DNA of 64,000 nucleotides from Gp1-AA122 sp035631655 (GCA_035631655.1 DASQIH010000080.1:1-64000), one strand, 5' to 3'. Positions 24,691 through 33,821 are shown, counted from the stretch's first letter. Notes: generated by a model not told the origin, from the sequence alone. Numbers and translations: made by a program.

Positions 24691-24996
24691 CTACAGAATG
24701 AAACCGCCCATCGCCGGAATTTCGCGTAGCACCCCGGCGGGTTGACGCTTGGCTAATGTACGGAAGCGCAGGACGGGTACTTCTTCTTGCTCCTCAGCTC
24801 CCCGCGCTTCTCGTGTAGGAGAGAGAAAAAGGGCCGTAGCCAGTCCTCCTATAGTCACGGCGATGCCGACATACCAGAGAAATGGCCCCGCAAGCCACAC
24901 GAACCAGAGTGGGAAGAGACGGGGATTGGCAAAGATCAGGTAGGCTCCGGCTCCGACCATCAGCATTCCGGCGACGAACATTGCGTAACGGCGCAT
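24691..24996 (-). CDS. Small two-helix membrane protein of the bc operon
   Basis: A 101-residue protein with two transmembrane helices (about 7-25 and 33-56) and a charged cytoplasmic tail (EARGAEEQEEVP). It lies 50 bases before the Rieske gene and is the first product after the candidate sigma-54 promoter at 25096-25111. No family is recognised; an assembly factor or small subunit of the complex is plausible from context. Confidence 0.7.
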   Translation of the reverse strand: MRRYAMFVAGMLMVGAGAYLIFANPRLFPLWFVWLAGPFLWYVGIAVTIGGLATALFLSPTREARGAEEQEEVPVLRFRTLAKRQPAGVLREIPAMGGFIL

Positions 24997-25095
24997 GGCG
25001 AGCTCCTTCGGAAAACTGTGGGTAGGGTTGCCATCGAATTCGTCAGGAGGCCCGATCCGGCACTGCTTCGCAGCCCTACCTCAGCTCTCTTCATT

Positions 25096-25111
25096 CGCAA
25101 GCTGGTGACCA
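25096..25111 (-). promoter_or_regulatory. Candidate sigma-54 promoter for the bc operon
   Basis: On the minus strand the bases read TGGTCAC-N4-TTGCG with the obligatory GG-N10-GC spacing. The -12 TTGC is perfect and the -24 element is weaker. It lies about 100 bases before the small membrane protein gene, and a sigma-54 activator gene is two genes upstream, which adds weight. Confidence 0.4.
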
Positions 25112-25228
25112 GAAGCAAAGGCACGGGAATCACAACATTCGCCGGCAGTTAGCTACCTTCGACGACTTCAGAGAGCAGTCATGGTTTGTCCGAGAATCGT
25201 TCGAGTGTACGAGAATCAGACGGTAGGC

Positions 25229-26446
25229 CTAGCGATCCGGAGAAGTATTCAGGAAAGTGAGCAGGTGCCCGATGTCGGAATCTTGCAGAGTCGGCCAAGG
25301 CTGCCCGTCTTTCTGGCTGTTCTGGTACATGCGTTCCCCATGAGCCCACAGGTTAGTGGCCAAGCGCACCGCGGTATAGGTCTTTGCCCGGCCACGTAAA
25401 GCTGGCCCCTCGTTCGTGCCTTCAGCATTCTCGCCGTGGCAGCGGCTGCAACCGCGCCAACTGAAAATGCTCTTGCCGATCTGCGGCGAACCGGTAGGCT
25501 CCAGATAATGCAAGCTGTAAAGGAAGACCGCCACGTCCATCATGTCGTGGTCTTCGAACCGTGGCACTCCGGTTTTTTCCGCCTGCATGGCATTCTGCAT
25601 CTCGGGAAAATGGTTCAGCAGGGCAGCGCCAAACTCGGAGAACGTGGGTGGCAGTTCCCTCTCAGCTCCAAGACTAGGCCCGATTCGCCCCGGTCCTGCA
25701 GAGACCGCGTGACAGCGAATGCATCCTTTTTGCTGGAACAAAGCCCAGCCGCGGTCAGGATCGCCAGCCAGATCGGGTGGGTCATCCTCCGGCGATTGGC
25801 TCATGTGCCGCACGTAGGCAAACAGGTCGCGCAAATCGCTCGCCTGAAACTTGGGCCACGCAATTCCCATGCTCTGCATTTTGGCTTGCATGACAGACGC
25901 GTGGTTCCACAAGGCTTGCGTCCACAAAAGCGGATCGTTGGCCTCCGCCATCGCATTGAGAGGCCGTGCTCTATCCTCCCCATCGGAGGAGTCCCTGTGA
26001 CATTGACCACATTTTCTGGCCTGAAACAGCTTTTCTCCCCGCTCCGAGTCGCCCCCGTTATCGAGGTAACCCGAGACATATAAGTAAGAGACCAGTTGCG
26101 AGGTCTCCTCGTAACTGAGGGTTGGGTATGGCAAATGCCTGGACTCCATGGCTTGCCACATCCGGGGAGCATGATTCCACATGGCGGTGACCAACTGGGG
26201 AAGCCCTGGCGGCGACTCGCGCTGGCGCAAGCCCGGACCTGATACGGTTCCGTTCGCCGTAGCCCCGTGGCAAGTGGCGCAGCCTTTGTTTCGGAATACG
26301 ACGCTGCCCGCCACCGGCTTGGCTGTCACTTGTACTGCCCAGCGGCGCTGCGCTTCCCGATTCTGCCCCACTACGATGAAAAATAAGACAACCAAGGAAA
26401 GCACCGCGGCTGATCCCCAGATCGCGATCTGGCGCGGTATCTTCAC
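25229..26446 (-). CDS. Tetraheme (four mono-heme domain) cytochrome c
   Basis: The GTG at 26446 overlaps the activator stop in a GTGA. The product has 405 residues with an N-terminal membrane anchor (about 8-27) and four c-type domains, with CATCH, CGQCH, CIRCH and CSRCH spaced about 75-105 residues apart. Each is preceded by an S/G-x-x-(V/L)F--(K/R)-C pattern, and internal sequences such as the NHAPRMWQAM, NHASVMQAKM and NHFPEMQNAM stretches show duplicated domains. These give possible Met ligands. It is co-transcribed with the sensor kinase and NtrC-type activator, so it may be part of the same respiratory module. Confidence 0.88.
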   Translation of the reverse strand: MKIPRQIAIWGSAAVLSLVVLFFIVVGQNREAQRRWAVQVTAKPVAGSVVFRNKGCATCHGATANGTVSGPGLRQRESPPGLPQLVTAMWNHAPRMWQAMESRHLPYPTLSYEETSQLVSYLYVSGYLDNGGDSERGEKLFQARKCGQCHRDSSDGEDRARPLNAMAEANDPLLWTQALWNHASVMQAKMQSMGIAWPKFQASDLRDLFAYVRHMSQSPEDDPPDLAGDPDRGWALFQQKGCIRCHAVSAGPGRIGPSLGAERELPPTFSEFGAALLNHFPEMQNAMQAEKTGVPRFEDHDMMDVAVFLYSLHYLEPTGSPQIGKSIFSWRGCSRCHGENAEGTNEGPALRGRAKTYTAVRLATNLWAHGERMYQNSQKDGQPWPTLQDSDIGHLLTFLNTSPDR

Positions 26447-27816
26447 GCCAACTCTCCACTGCTCTTCAATTCGCGAATCTTGCGGTACAGCGTGTCGCGT
26501 GAGATTCCCAGCAACGCCGCCGCCCGCGTCCGGTTCCCGTGACACAGCCGAACTGCCCGCTCGATGGCCATCCGTTCCATTTCCTCGAGCGCGAGCGGCA
26601 CTTCTTCCCGCGGGAGACTCGGGCTCTGCGCCAGCATGAGCCGGAAATCTTTGTCTGTGATGGTCTGCGGGTCATCTGTGGAAAGCGCGCACACACTCTC
26701 CAGCAGGTTTTCCAGTTCGCGCACATTGCCGGGAAACGGGTGGTTCAGAAGGCATTCCAGCGCTGCGCGGCTGACCGTGACATGCCGTCCATATTTCTCG
26801 GACAGTCGAGCTACGAACCATTGCGAGAGCACCAAAATGTCTTCGCGGCGCGAGCGCAAAGGCGGAATTTCGATGACGACGGTCGCCAGCCGAAAATACA
26901 AATCTTCTCGCAGAAGCTCAGAACGCAACACGGGCAGCGACCTGTTAGTCGCCGCGATAATCCTCACATCTACCCGCGCTGACTGCGCGCTACCCACGGC
27001 CCTTACTTCTTTTTCCTGGAGAACCCGCAGCAGCTTGACCTGGGCTTCCTTGGGCATCTCGCCGATTTCGTCAAGAAACACCGTGCCCTTGTTGGCCACC
27101 ATGAAGACCCCGGGCGAGTCCGCGTAGGCTCCGGTGTAAGCGCCTCGGCGGACACCAAATAATTCGCTTTCAATCAGCTCTCTGGGAAGCGCCCCGCAAT
27201 TCACAGCCACGAATTCGCGCGCGGATCGCTGGCTTGCCCGATGGATGGCCCGCGCCAGTCGCTCTTTCCCGGTGCCAGTTTCGCCCACCAGCAACACCGC
27301 TGCGTCAGTAGCCGCCACGGTGCGCGCACGTTCCACGATTTTCTGCATGCTGTTGGAGACAAAGATCAAGTCCTCAAAGGGATCGCCGGACTGTTTCAGA
27401 TCAGCTTCCAGTTTGGCCACCCGGCGGCGTAGCCGGTAAACCTCCATCAACCGGCCAACCTTCTTGCGCACCGCTTCCCGATCAAAGGGTTTGGTGATGT
27501 AGTCTTCCGCGCCGCGCTTGATGGCTTCGACAGCCGTCTCGATGGTTCCGAATCCCGTCATGATGACGACCGGCAGATCGGCATTGCGGCGATGTAGCTC
27601 CTCCATCAGCGCCATCCCGTTACTCTGAGGCATAACCAGGTCCAGCAAGGCCAGCGCCAGCTGCGGATTGTGCTCATAAAAATCGACGGCGCTGGCGGCT
27701 GAGTTGGCCAGGCCCACGCTGTAGCCCTCGCCCACTAGAAAATCCCGCAACGTTTCCGCCAATTCGCGGTCATCGTCGACTACCAGGATTTCCGGTTCTC
27801 GTGTCGCATTGTTCAC
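26443..27816 (-). CDS. NtrC-family sigma-54-dependent response regulator
   Basis: GTG 27816 overlaps the kinase stop by GTGA; 457 residues. Receiver: VVDDD and phosphoacceptor Asp in LLDLVMPQSNG. AAA+ domain: Walker A GETGTGKE, the sigma-54 loop GAYTGA (usual form GAFTGA) and Walker B TVFLDEIGE, with the R-finger region in EDLYFRLATVVIEIPPLR. The C-terminus has a Fis-type HTH (GNRTRAAALLGISRDTLYRKI). It presumably activates sigma-54 promoters such as the candidate at 25096-25111. Translational coupling to kinase and cytochrome genes implies respiratory or redox sensing. Confidence 0.93.
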   Translation of the reverse strand: MNNATREPEILVVDDDRELAETLRDFLVGEGYSVGLANSAASAVDFYEHNPQLALALLDLVMPQSNGMALMEELHRRNADLPVVIMTGFGTIETAVEAIKRGAEDYITKPFDREAVRKKVGRLMEVYRLRRRVAKLEADLKQSGDPFEDLIFVSNSMQKIVERARTVAATDAAVLLVGETGTGKERLARAIHRASQRSAREFVAVNCGALPRELIESELFGVRRGAYTGAYADSPGVFMVANKGTVFLDEIGEMPKEAQVKLLRVLQEKEVRAVGSAQSARVDVRIIAATNRSLPVLRSELLREDLYFRLATVVIEIPPLRSRREDILVLSQWFVARLSEKYGRHVTVSRAALECLLNHPFPGNVRELENLLESVCALSTDDPQTITDKDFRLMLAQSPSLPREEVPLALEEMERMAIERAVRLCHGNRTRAAALLGISRDTLYRKIRELKSSGELA

Positions 27817-29135
27817 TGACTCACCGCCGCAGAAGAACTCAGTGCCGCATGCCACACCGGCAGCCGCACGATTGCGCTCGTACCTTTTCCTGGAGTGCTC
27901 TCCAGGCGAATATCTCCCCCGTGCTCGGTAACGATGTTCTTGGCAATCGCCAGTCCCAAGCCGGTACCCTTGCCGATAGGCTTGGTCGTAAAGAACGGCT
28001 CGAACATGTGCGCTCGATCGGCCAGGGGAATGCCACATCCGTTGTCGGCAATCACGATGTCGAGATGATCATCATCAAGGCTACGTAGTTCTACTTTGAT
28101 CGTCCCCTCCTCACTGATTGCGTCCAGAGCATTGCTGAGCAGTATCAACAGCAACGTTTCCAAATTGTTTCGGTCAGCCATTACTTTGATTTTCGCCAAT
28201 TCCCCGTCCTGGACGACGAGTCCGGCTTTTTTGGCGAGAAAGGATGGGGACAGAAATCCGAGCACAGCTTGGACTACGGGTCCAATGGCTTCCGGTTGCG
28301 GCCGTGACGACGGTCTGCGCGAAAAATCCAGCAGCCGCCGCACAAACTGCTGGCAAAAGCCGATCGTGTGCTCCAGTCGTTCGAGGTCGCTGTAAAAACC
28401 GTTGTTCCGTTCCGCCCGCTCCCGCATCATCTGCACCCGCAGCAGCATCGAAGCCAGCGGCGTGTTCAGATGATGAGCCGTGCCTGCGGCCATCTGGCCC
28501 ATGCTGGTCAGCTTCTCCAGTTCAATCAGCCGCTGCCGCAGCCGCACTCGCTCGCGGATATCGGCCGTCACCTCGAGAAAGTACAGTTGGCCGCTCTCGC
28601 GAAAGGGTAACAGACTCAGCTGGACCTCGATTTCTTCCCCATGCTTGTTTTTTCGCACCGTCTCCCGATCCAGCACCGGCTCCCCACCTTCAACTTGGCC
28701 GAGGAACTCCTTCAACTCGCTTTCACGTTCCGAGACGGAAGTCGGTAACTCGCGCCCGGCTACTTCCGCCCTGGTCCAGCCATAGAGTCGCTCCGCCGAA
28801 GCGTTCCACTCTAGAACCCGCAGATTGTGGTCATACAGAACAACGGCTCCGGGTGAGGCCTCCATGAGGCCCCGGTATCTCTCGTGAGACTTGCGCAATT
28901 GCGCTTCCGCGATGCGCCGCTGTCGCGTGACAAACCAGGCGGCCCATATGGCGAGCAGGACAGACGCCGTCACGCCACGGCTGATGTAAAGGTAGTGCAG
29001 CGAGACATAATCGAGATCGCGGAAAAAGCGATTCTCCACCAGTTCCCAGAAGGCGAACACCAGCGCCACGATGGTGGTACTGGATAGGATGAGTGTTATC
29101 CAAAACCAGCGCCGCTCCTGTAAGGTATTGTCCAT
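27813..29135 (-). CDS. PAS-domain sensor histidine kinase, partner of the NtrC-type activator
   Basis: The 440-residue kinase (ATG 29135) has two N-terminal membrane helices (about 10-32 and 52-71), a PAS domain (about 95-205) and a HisKA box GQMAAGTAHHLNTPLASM, where the residue after the His is His rather than Glu. HATPase motifs are NALDAIS, DNGCGIP and GTGLGLAIAKNIV. It is coupled to the activator by GTGA. It probably senses a membrane or redox signal through PAS; the ligand or cofactor is not evident. Confidence 0.92.
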   Translation of the reverse strand: MDNTLQERRWFWITLILSSTTIVALVFAFWELVENRFFRDLDYVSLHYLYISRGVTASVLLAIWAAWFVTRQRRIAEAQLRKSHERYRGLMEASPGAVVLYDHNLRVLEWNASAERLYGWTRAEVAGRELPTSVSERESELKEFLGQVEGGEPVLDRETVRKNKHGEEIEVQLSLLPFRESGQLYFLEVTADIRERVRLRQRLIELEKLTSMGQMAAGTAHHLNTPLASMLLRVQMMRERAERNNGFYSDLERLEHTIGFCQQFVRRLLDFSRRPSSRPQPEAIGPVVQAVLGFLSPSFLAKKAGLVVQDGELAKIKVMADRNNLETLLLILLSNALDAISEEGTIKVELRSLDDDHLDIVIADNGCGIPLADRAHMFEPFFTTKPIGKGTGLGLAIAKNIVTEHGGDIRLESTPGKGTSAIVRLPVWHAALSSSAAVSQ

Positions 29136-29325
29136 GTGACGCTTAAGCCCGGCGCGCGCGCACCAATCCCTCGCCTCCACTCTCGCTGGCTATGCCCTAT
29201 CGTGTTGTGTCGTGAACCATGACGCAGTGACTCACGTCATAGGGTGCTGTGACGCCCGAACATGGCGGTGCTCCGGCGATTCGAACTGCTTCGGTAACGT
29301 AGTGGCGCGGCTTAAGCAGGAAGAC

Positions 29326-29712
29326 TCAGTTCGCCTGGCGGTTTTCCAGCAGTTCTTTGATTTTGGCCAGCAGATATTGCGGATCCTCTTCGCCCTTGCG
29401 AATCCAGAGGTCAGCCACTCCCAGGGCTTCGTCCAGCAGCGTTCCATAAGCCGATAAGATGATGATCGGAGTCGACGGCCGCAGGCGCTTGAGCTCACGG
29501 GCTACGGCGACGCCATTCATACCCGACATCCAGTAATCCAAAATCACGGCATCGACCGCTTCGGATTGGAACATCCGGATGCCCTCGCCGCCAGAGCGTG
29601 CGGTCAGGACACGATGGCCCGCCGATTCCAGCAGGATTTTGCGAACTCTCAGCCCGGGTTCCTCATCGTCAATGCAAAGGACCGTCGTAGACTTGGTTTC
29701 GGTTTCCGGCAT
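29326..29712 (-). CDS. Single-domain response regulator
   Basis: A 128-residue CheY-like protein: acidic pair CIDDEE, phosphoacceptor in VILDYWMSGMNG, Ser/Thr in ILSAYG. The usual Lys near the end is followed by a GEEDP turn, so the alpha5 face is unusual. It has no output domain. It is one of four receiver genes in a row on this strand and may act in a phosphorelay with the kinases at both ends. Confidence 0.85.
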   Translation of the reverse strand: MPETETKSTTVLCIDDEEPGLRVRKILLESAGHRVLTARSGGEGIRMFQSEAVDAVILDYWMSGMNGVAVARELKRLRPSTPIIILSAYGTLLDEALGVADLWIRKGEEDPQYLLAKIKELLENRQAN

Positions 29713-29770
29713 CTGCTTTCTATCTTACCCGAAACACATGTTGAACATTCTCCGTTAACCCAGGCGTCAC

Positions 29771-30199
29771 CTAATTCACTGACGAATTCCCGGTCGGCTT
29801 GGAACCCTGATCGAGCTGGCGCAGGATGGAATTAATCACCTCGGCAGCGGGGCTCGACTGCCGGTAAACTTCGCGCACTCCGTAGTTAATAGCGGCCTGC
29901 AGCGTCAGCACATCCGGTTCAGTCGGCGAAACCACGCACACTAGGGCATGCGGAAAGACCAGATGCAGCACCCCCGCCAAGGGCCATCCGTCGGCGCCTT
30001 CGGACAACCGCGAAGCGACAATTGCCACCTCAAAATGATGTTCCGTCATGGCCGAAAGGGCGGTCCGCAAGTCCCGCGCCACGATGGTAATAAATCCTTT
30101 CTCCTCCAGGCCCGCTTGCAGTTTTGAAAATACTTCCGTGTCGCTGTGTACTAACAAGGCCATTCGAGGAAGTTTTCCCGAAGCAGCCTTAGCGCCCAT
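29771..30199 (-). CDS. Degenerate receiver-like protein lacking the phosphoacceptor Asp
   Basis: This 142-residue product has the length and secondary-structure pattern of a receiver, but the acidic pair is replaced (LLVHSDTE) and the acceptor site reads VAIVASRLSEGADG, with Ala where Asp is expected. It overlaps the preceding receiver gene by 11 bases. It is thus probably a pseudo-receiver that binds partners without phosphorylation. Calling it a pseudogene is not warranted, because the frame is intact. Confidence 0.7.
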   Translation of the reverse strand: MGAKAASGKLPRMALLVHSDTEVFSKLQAGLEEKGFITIVARDLRTALSAMTEHHFEVAIVASRLSEGADGWPLAGVLHLVFPHALVCVVSPTEPDVLTLQAAINYGVREVYRQSSPAAEVINSILRQLDQGSKPTGNSSVN

Positions 30200-30593
30200 T
30201 CCGGCCTCGCAATTCTCGGTACCGGGAAATCAGCCGGTTCAGCGCGGAAATCAGCTCTCTTAACTCCACCGGCTTGTGCGCCATGTAGTCGACGCCCATT
30301 GCCAGGGCGGCGCGGGAATTCGCCATGCTGGCAAAGCCGGTGCAGATGACCACTGCGGGTCGTGGCTCCGCCTTCATGGCTGCGCGTGCCACTTCCAGAC
30401 CGATGTCTTCCTCCTCCATGTTCAAGTCTGTAATGACGGCATCAAATTGACCGTTTTTCTTGATCAAACCCACCGCCTCGGTGCTGTTTTTCGCGGTCGC
30501 TACTTCGTATCCCTCGTATTCGAAGACCATTCGAAGTGTCTCGAGAATGCTGTTCTCGTCATCCACCAGAAGGATTGAACGCTTTGCCGGCAT
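30189..30593 (-). CDS. Single-domain response regulator
   Basis: A 134-residue receiver with LLVDDE, phosphoacceptor Asp in VITDLNMEEEDIG, Thr in ICTGFAS and Lys in AHKPV. The insertion after the acceptor (NMEEEDIGLEV) is shared with the receiver at 30669-31094 and, more loosely, with the receiver-RsbRD protein at 32969 (LNIGEEGDGF), pointing to a common subfamily. No output domain; probably a relay component. Confidence 0.87.
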   Translation of the reverse strand: MPAKRSILLVDDENSILETLRMVFEYEGYEVATAKNSTEAVGLIKKNGQFDAVITDLNMEEEDIGLEVARAAMKAEPRPAVVICTGFASMANSRAALAMGVDYMAHKPVELRELISALNRLISRYRELRGRNGR

Positions 30594-30668
30594 GCTGATT
30601 ATCCCAGAAGCGCAAGGCTAAAACATTTCGACCTGTGACTCGTGTCCCTGGGTTAACTCACCTCTTGC

Positions 30669-31094
30669 TCAACTCAAACTGAAGGCGAGCGATTCCGCCC
30701 GCCTTGCGACTAGCCGCGACAAGGCCTTTTTGATTTCATCCAGGTCGACCGGCTTGAAGGCAAAATAATCGACTGGAAGGGCGTGAGCCGCACGTAGTCG
30801 GTCCACCGTCGGATAGTCGCTGTAAATCAGTACGACTGGCGATGGGGTCCTCTTCTTTGCTTCGCGAGCGAGTTTCAGCCCCAGATCCTCTTTCTCCAGG
30901 CTAAAATCCGTAATCACCGCGTCATATTGGTTCCGCAGCATCGACTTTCTGGCGGCTTCGAACGACTCGGCCGGGAGCACCTTGAATCCCTCCTCTTCAA
31001 GTATCGCTTTAAAGGTGTATAAAATGCCCGGCTCGTCTTCGGCGAGAAGGATCGTGGCCCGAGGTTCAAAGCTTTTCGCCAAATGTATCCCCAC
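30669..31094 (-). CDS. Single-domain response regulator
   Basis: A 141-residue receiver with LLAEDE, phosphoacceptor Asp in VITDFSLEKEDLG, Ser in LIYSDYP and Lys in AFKPVD. The EKEDLGL insertion after the acceptor matches its neighbour at 30189-30593. It starts the run of receiver genes on this strand. Function unknown, probably in phosphorelay with the local kinases. Confidence 0.86.
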   Translation of the reverse strand: MGIHLAKSFEPRATILLAEDEPGILYTFKAILEEEGFKVLPAESFEAARKSMLRNQYDAVITDFSLEKEDLGLKLAREAKKRTPSPVVLIYSDYPTVDRLRAAHALPVDYFAFKPVDLDEIKKALSRLVARRAESLAFSLS

Positions 31095-31193
31095 AAGGGG
31101 TCTTTGGGCCGAAGGCTGACGGCCGCTCTTCCCCGGTCGACTTTCCTCATATGCTGAGACGCGCAGAGCTTCCAGAACAGCAGGCGCGCTCCG

Positions 31194-31526
31194 CTATGCG
31201 GCGCTTCTTTTTCCCCGATGTTTACGGGTTCCTGACTTTCGAGGTTTCGGCGCCTTAGCTGGAATGGTCTTCACCACCCGTTCCATCACTCGTTCTCTGC
31301 CGGTAGCTTCGTCGCCGAATAGCTGCCTCAGGTATCTGTCTTTGCACCCTTCCGAGCAGAAATGCACGGCTAGCGGATGTACAGAGTTAGCACGATCCCA
31401 AGCCGGCAAGATGGTCACTTCTCGTCGCGATGCGGTAACCCCAACTGACTCGGCCGCCATGCCGAGTATCCAGGTTTCACGCGGCTCTTTCAGTCGCCCA
31501 CAGCTGTCACAGGAGCACTCAATCAT
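31194..31526 (-). CDS. Small cysteine-rich, probably zinc-binding protein
   Basis: The 110-residue product (ATG 31526; ATG 31541 is an alternative) has two Cys pairs, CSCDSCGR at the N-terminus and HFCSEGCKDRY around residue 58, as in treble-clef or MYM-like zinc fingers. The C-terminus is very basic (KAPKPRKSGTRKHRGKR), suggesting nucleic-acid binding. It follows the NarX-like kinase gene by 57 bases on the same strand. The family is not recognised by name. Confidence 0.65.
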   Translation of the reverse strand: MIECSCDSCGRLKEPRETWILGMAAESVGVTASRREVTILPAWDRANSVHPLAVHFCSEGCKDRYLRQLFGDEATGRERVMERVVKTIPAKAPKPRKSGTRKHRGKRSAA

Positions 31527-31583
31527 TGCCCAACGCCACACTTAGCTCTTATCTGATGAACCGAGATCGCGCCGGGGTTGTAT

Positions 31584-32729
31584 TCATTCTTCCGCCGGGA
31601 GGGGAAACTCGCACTCTATTGCGGTACCCCAGTCGCCAGACCGAATCTGCATCTGGCCTCCCAGTTGCCGCACGCGTTCTTGGATCCCGCGAATGCCCAC
31701 CCCTTGCGTGGCGCGCTTCTGGCTTTCCGAGGCTCCCGCTGGCTGCTGGTTAATTCCCTTGCCATGATCTTGCACGCTCAACCTGAGCAGTTCTCCCGAC
31801 TTTTCAATAGCAATTTCCGCCATTGCGCTTCCCGAATGGCGGTGGATATTGGTGAGACCTTCTTGCACAATCCGGAATACCGCCAGTTCCAGTTCTCGTC
31901 GCAGCCGGCCCAGGTTCTCAGGCAGACGGAGTTCGACTTTGATCTTGCTGCGCTCGGAAAAACCATCCACATACCAGCGCAATGCTGAGGATAGACCAAC
32001 CTCGTCCAGCAAGGGAGGGTGCAGCAGGTGTGAGATCGTTCGGATTTCGCTTAAAGCCTGGGCAATGAGCTTGTTGCTTTCCGACAGAAACCTTGCTGCT
32101 TCCGGCTCGACGTTCCCCAAATGCTCTTCGAACAACGAAAGGTTGACGGTAGCCGCAACCAGCAACTGCCCGGCGCTATCATGCAACTCCCGCGCCAGGC
32201 GCCGCCGTTCGGTGTCGCGCAGGTTCAGCATTCGCCCGGACAGGTTTCGCAACTCCTCCTCCGCCCGCTTTCGCCCGGTAATATCACTGTGAACCTGCAG
32301 CCATCGCTGCTGTCCCGACGTGTCCTTTCTGCTGGAAAACCGGCACGTCACCATCACCCGTCTGCCATCGCGAGCGGTTTGCGTTAACTCGCCTTCCCAC
32401 TGGCCCTTCTCACACACTCTTTTTTCAATTTCAGGCAAGGGCGTCGAGGATTGTGTTTGCAGAACCGTATCCGGAGATTTGCCCAGAACCTCGCTTCTTC
32501 CCCATCCATAAAGGCGCTCGGCCCCCCGATTCCAGAAAACCACAAGCCGTTCGGAATCGAGAACCAGGATCGCCTCACTGGCCAGTTCCAGCAGTTCAGA
32601 TTTTTCGACAAGTTCATCACCCGCTTTGCGCACTTCTGCAGGCTGGCTCTCGTGCTCCTTCTTACGGACCGCGACCGGTCCCGCGACTTGTCGACTCGAA
32701 TCCGCGGGATCGAATTTAAAGGAATTCAT
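31584..32729 (-). CDS. NarX/DesK-type sensor histidine kinase with PAS domain
   Basis: The 381-residue soluble kinase starts at ATG 32729 behind GGGGTGAGG. A PAS domain (about 42-155) precedes a HisKA_3 box with the phosphoacceptor His in ERRRLARELHDSAGQLL, and the HATPase has QEGLTNIHRHS and GVGIRGIQERV. Kinases of this type pair with NarL-type regulators; the only one in the window is at 49218-49889, about 16 kb away, so pairing is speculative. No membrane segment is seen. Confidence 0.9.
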   Translation of the reverse strand: MNSFKFDPADSSRQVAGPVAVRKKEHESQPAEVRKAGDELVEKSELLELASEAILVLDSERLVVFWNRGAERLYGWGRSEVLGKSPDTVLQTQSSTPLPEIEKRVCEKGQWEGELTQTARDGRRVMVTCRFSSRKDTSGQQRWLQVHSDITGRKRAEEELRNLSGRMLNLRDTERRRLARELHDSAGQLLVAATVNLSLFEEHLGNVEPEAARFLSESNKLIAQALSEIRTISHLLHPPLLDEVGLSSALRWYVDGFSERSKIKVELRLPENLGRLRRELELAVFRIVQEGLTNIHRHSGSAMAEIAIEKSGELLRLSVQDHGKGINQQPAGASESQKRATQGVGIRGIQERVRQLGGQMQIRSGDWGTAIECEFPLPAEE

Positions 32730-32968
32730 TTCCTCACCCCATAAGATGAGTGTGTTGGTACCATAGCGAGGCGTTGTCCCGCAAGGGATGGCTGCCAGCG
32801 GTTCCGTTCGGGAAACCTTCGACAGGCTCGAGTTCCGGACTGTGTTCCCATCGAACACAGGGTCCGGAATGGACAGTTTCGATCGTCGCCCCGCAGCAGC
32901 GAGCGTTATTATATCGCGTGTAAAAAGCTTTGCAGCTCTGCCAACAGATGACCCGAGAATACACAAAG

Positions 32969-33793
32969 ATGCCTGCTCCCCAACGCATCCTTTTCGTCGA
33001 CGATGAAGCCAGCATCCGTCTGACTCTCCCCCCCGTCCTGGAAGACCAGGGGTTTGAGGTCCGGGTGGCCGGAAGCGTCGCGGAAGCGCTCGTCGAGATC
33101 AACAGTTATCAGTTTGACGTTCTTCTGACCGATCTCAACATCGGCGAAGAAGGCGACGGGTTCTTGGTAGTCAGCGCCATGCGACATCTTCAGCCCAATT
33201 GCATCAATCTCATTTTGACCGGCTACCCAGCTTTCGAGACAGCTCTGCAAGCCATTCACAATCAAGTCGACGACTATCTGGTGAAACCGGCGGATCTGGA
33301 ATCGCTGATCAAAACCATGCAGGAGAAACTGGCCGCTCGAGCTTCTCAACCGGCTGCGGGGCCTAAGAGACTCTCGACAATCCTGAAAGAAAACCGCAGC
33401 GAGATTACTCGACAGATGCTGGAGGCGATGAAAAAGGACAGAAAGCTGTCCGATGTCCCCCTATCGGATGAAGAACGCGTTGATCATCTGCCAAACCTGT
33501 TGAGCGTCTTGATCGACCTATTGGAACGGGAGCGCGATGAACCGAGCACCGAAGAATTGCGCTTGGCCGGCGAACATGGAAAACGGCGGAAAAAACAAGG
33601 CTATTCGATTCGCACCGTAATCAAGGACTTCGAATTCCTCCAGCAACCTGTGTACGACTTGATCCAAAGCAATTTGATGGGAATAGACGTGACCGGGTTG
33701 ATTTCAGACTTGAAGCGGCTGCAGAAGAACTTGCATGCCATGATCGAGACATCGCTTGAAGTTTACGTGAACGGCAAGCGTCCTACACCATAA
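32969..33793 (+). CDS. Response regulator with RsbRD-like output domain
   Basis: A 274-residue protein: receiver (1-120; VDDE, phosphoacceptor in LLTDLNIGEEGDGF, Lys in LVKPAD) followed by an all-helical C-terminal domain. That domain has the LAGEHGKRRKKQGYSIRTVI pattern typical of the RsbRD N-terminal sensory family. Such proteins feed into stressosome or sigma-factor control. The gene converges on the gas-vesicle cluster, ending 28 bases from gvpG. A deleted copy of the same gene lies at the other end of the cluster (42181-42470), implying duplication. Confidence 0.82.
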   Translation: MPAPQRILFVDDEASIRLTLPPVLEDQGFEVRVAGSVAEALVEINSYQFDVLLTDLNIGEEGDGFLVVSAMRHLQPNCINLILTGYPAFETALQAIHNQVDDYLVKPADLESLIKTMQEKLAARASQPAAGPKRLSTILKENRSEITRQMLEAMKKDRKLSDVPLSDEERVDHLPNLLSVLIDLLERERDEPSTEELRLAGEHGKRRKKQGYSIRTVIKDFEFLQQPVYDLIQSNLMGIDVTGLISDLKRLQKNLHAMIETSLEVYVNGKRPTP

Positions 33794-33821
33794 GTTCGCT
33801 TGGCCAAACCCTGGCCCCGAC

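Noticed and set aside
29771..30199. Calling the Asp-less receiver a pseudogene
   Set aside because: The frame is intact with normal length, overlaps its neighbour like a real operon gene, and pseudo-receivers are known to function.
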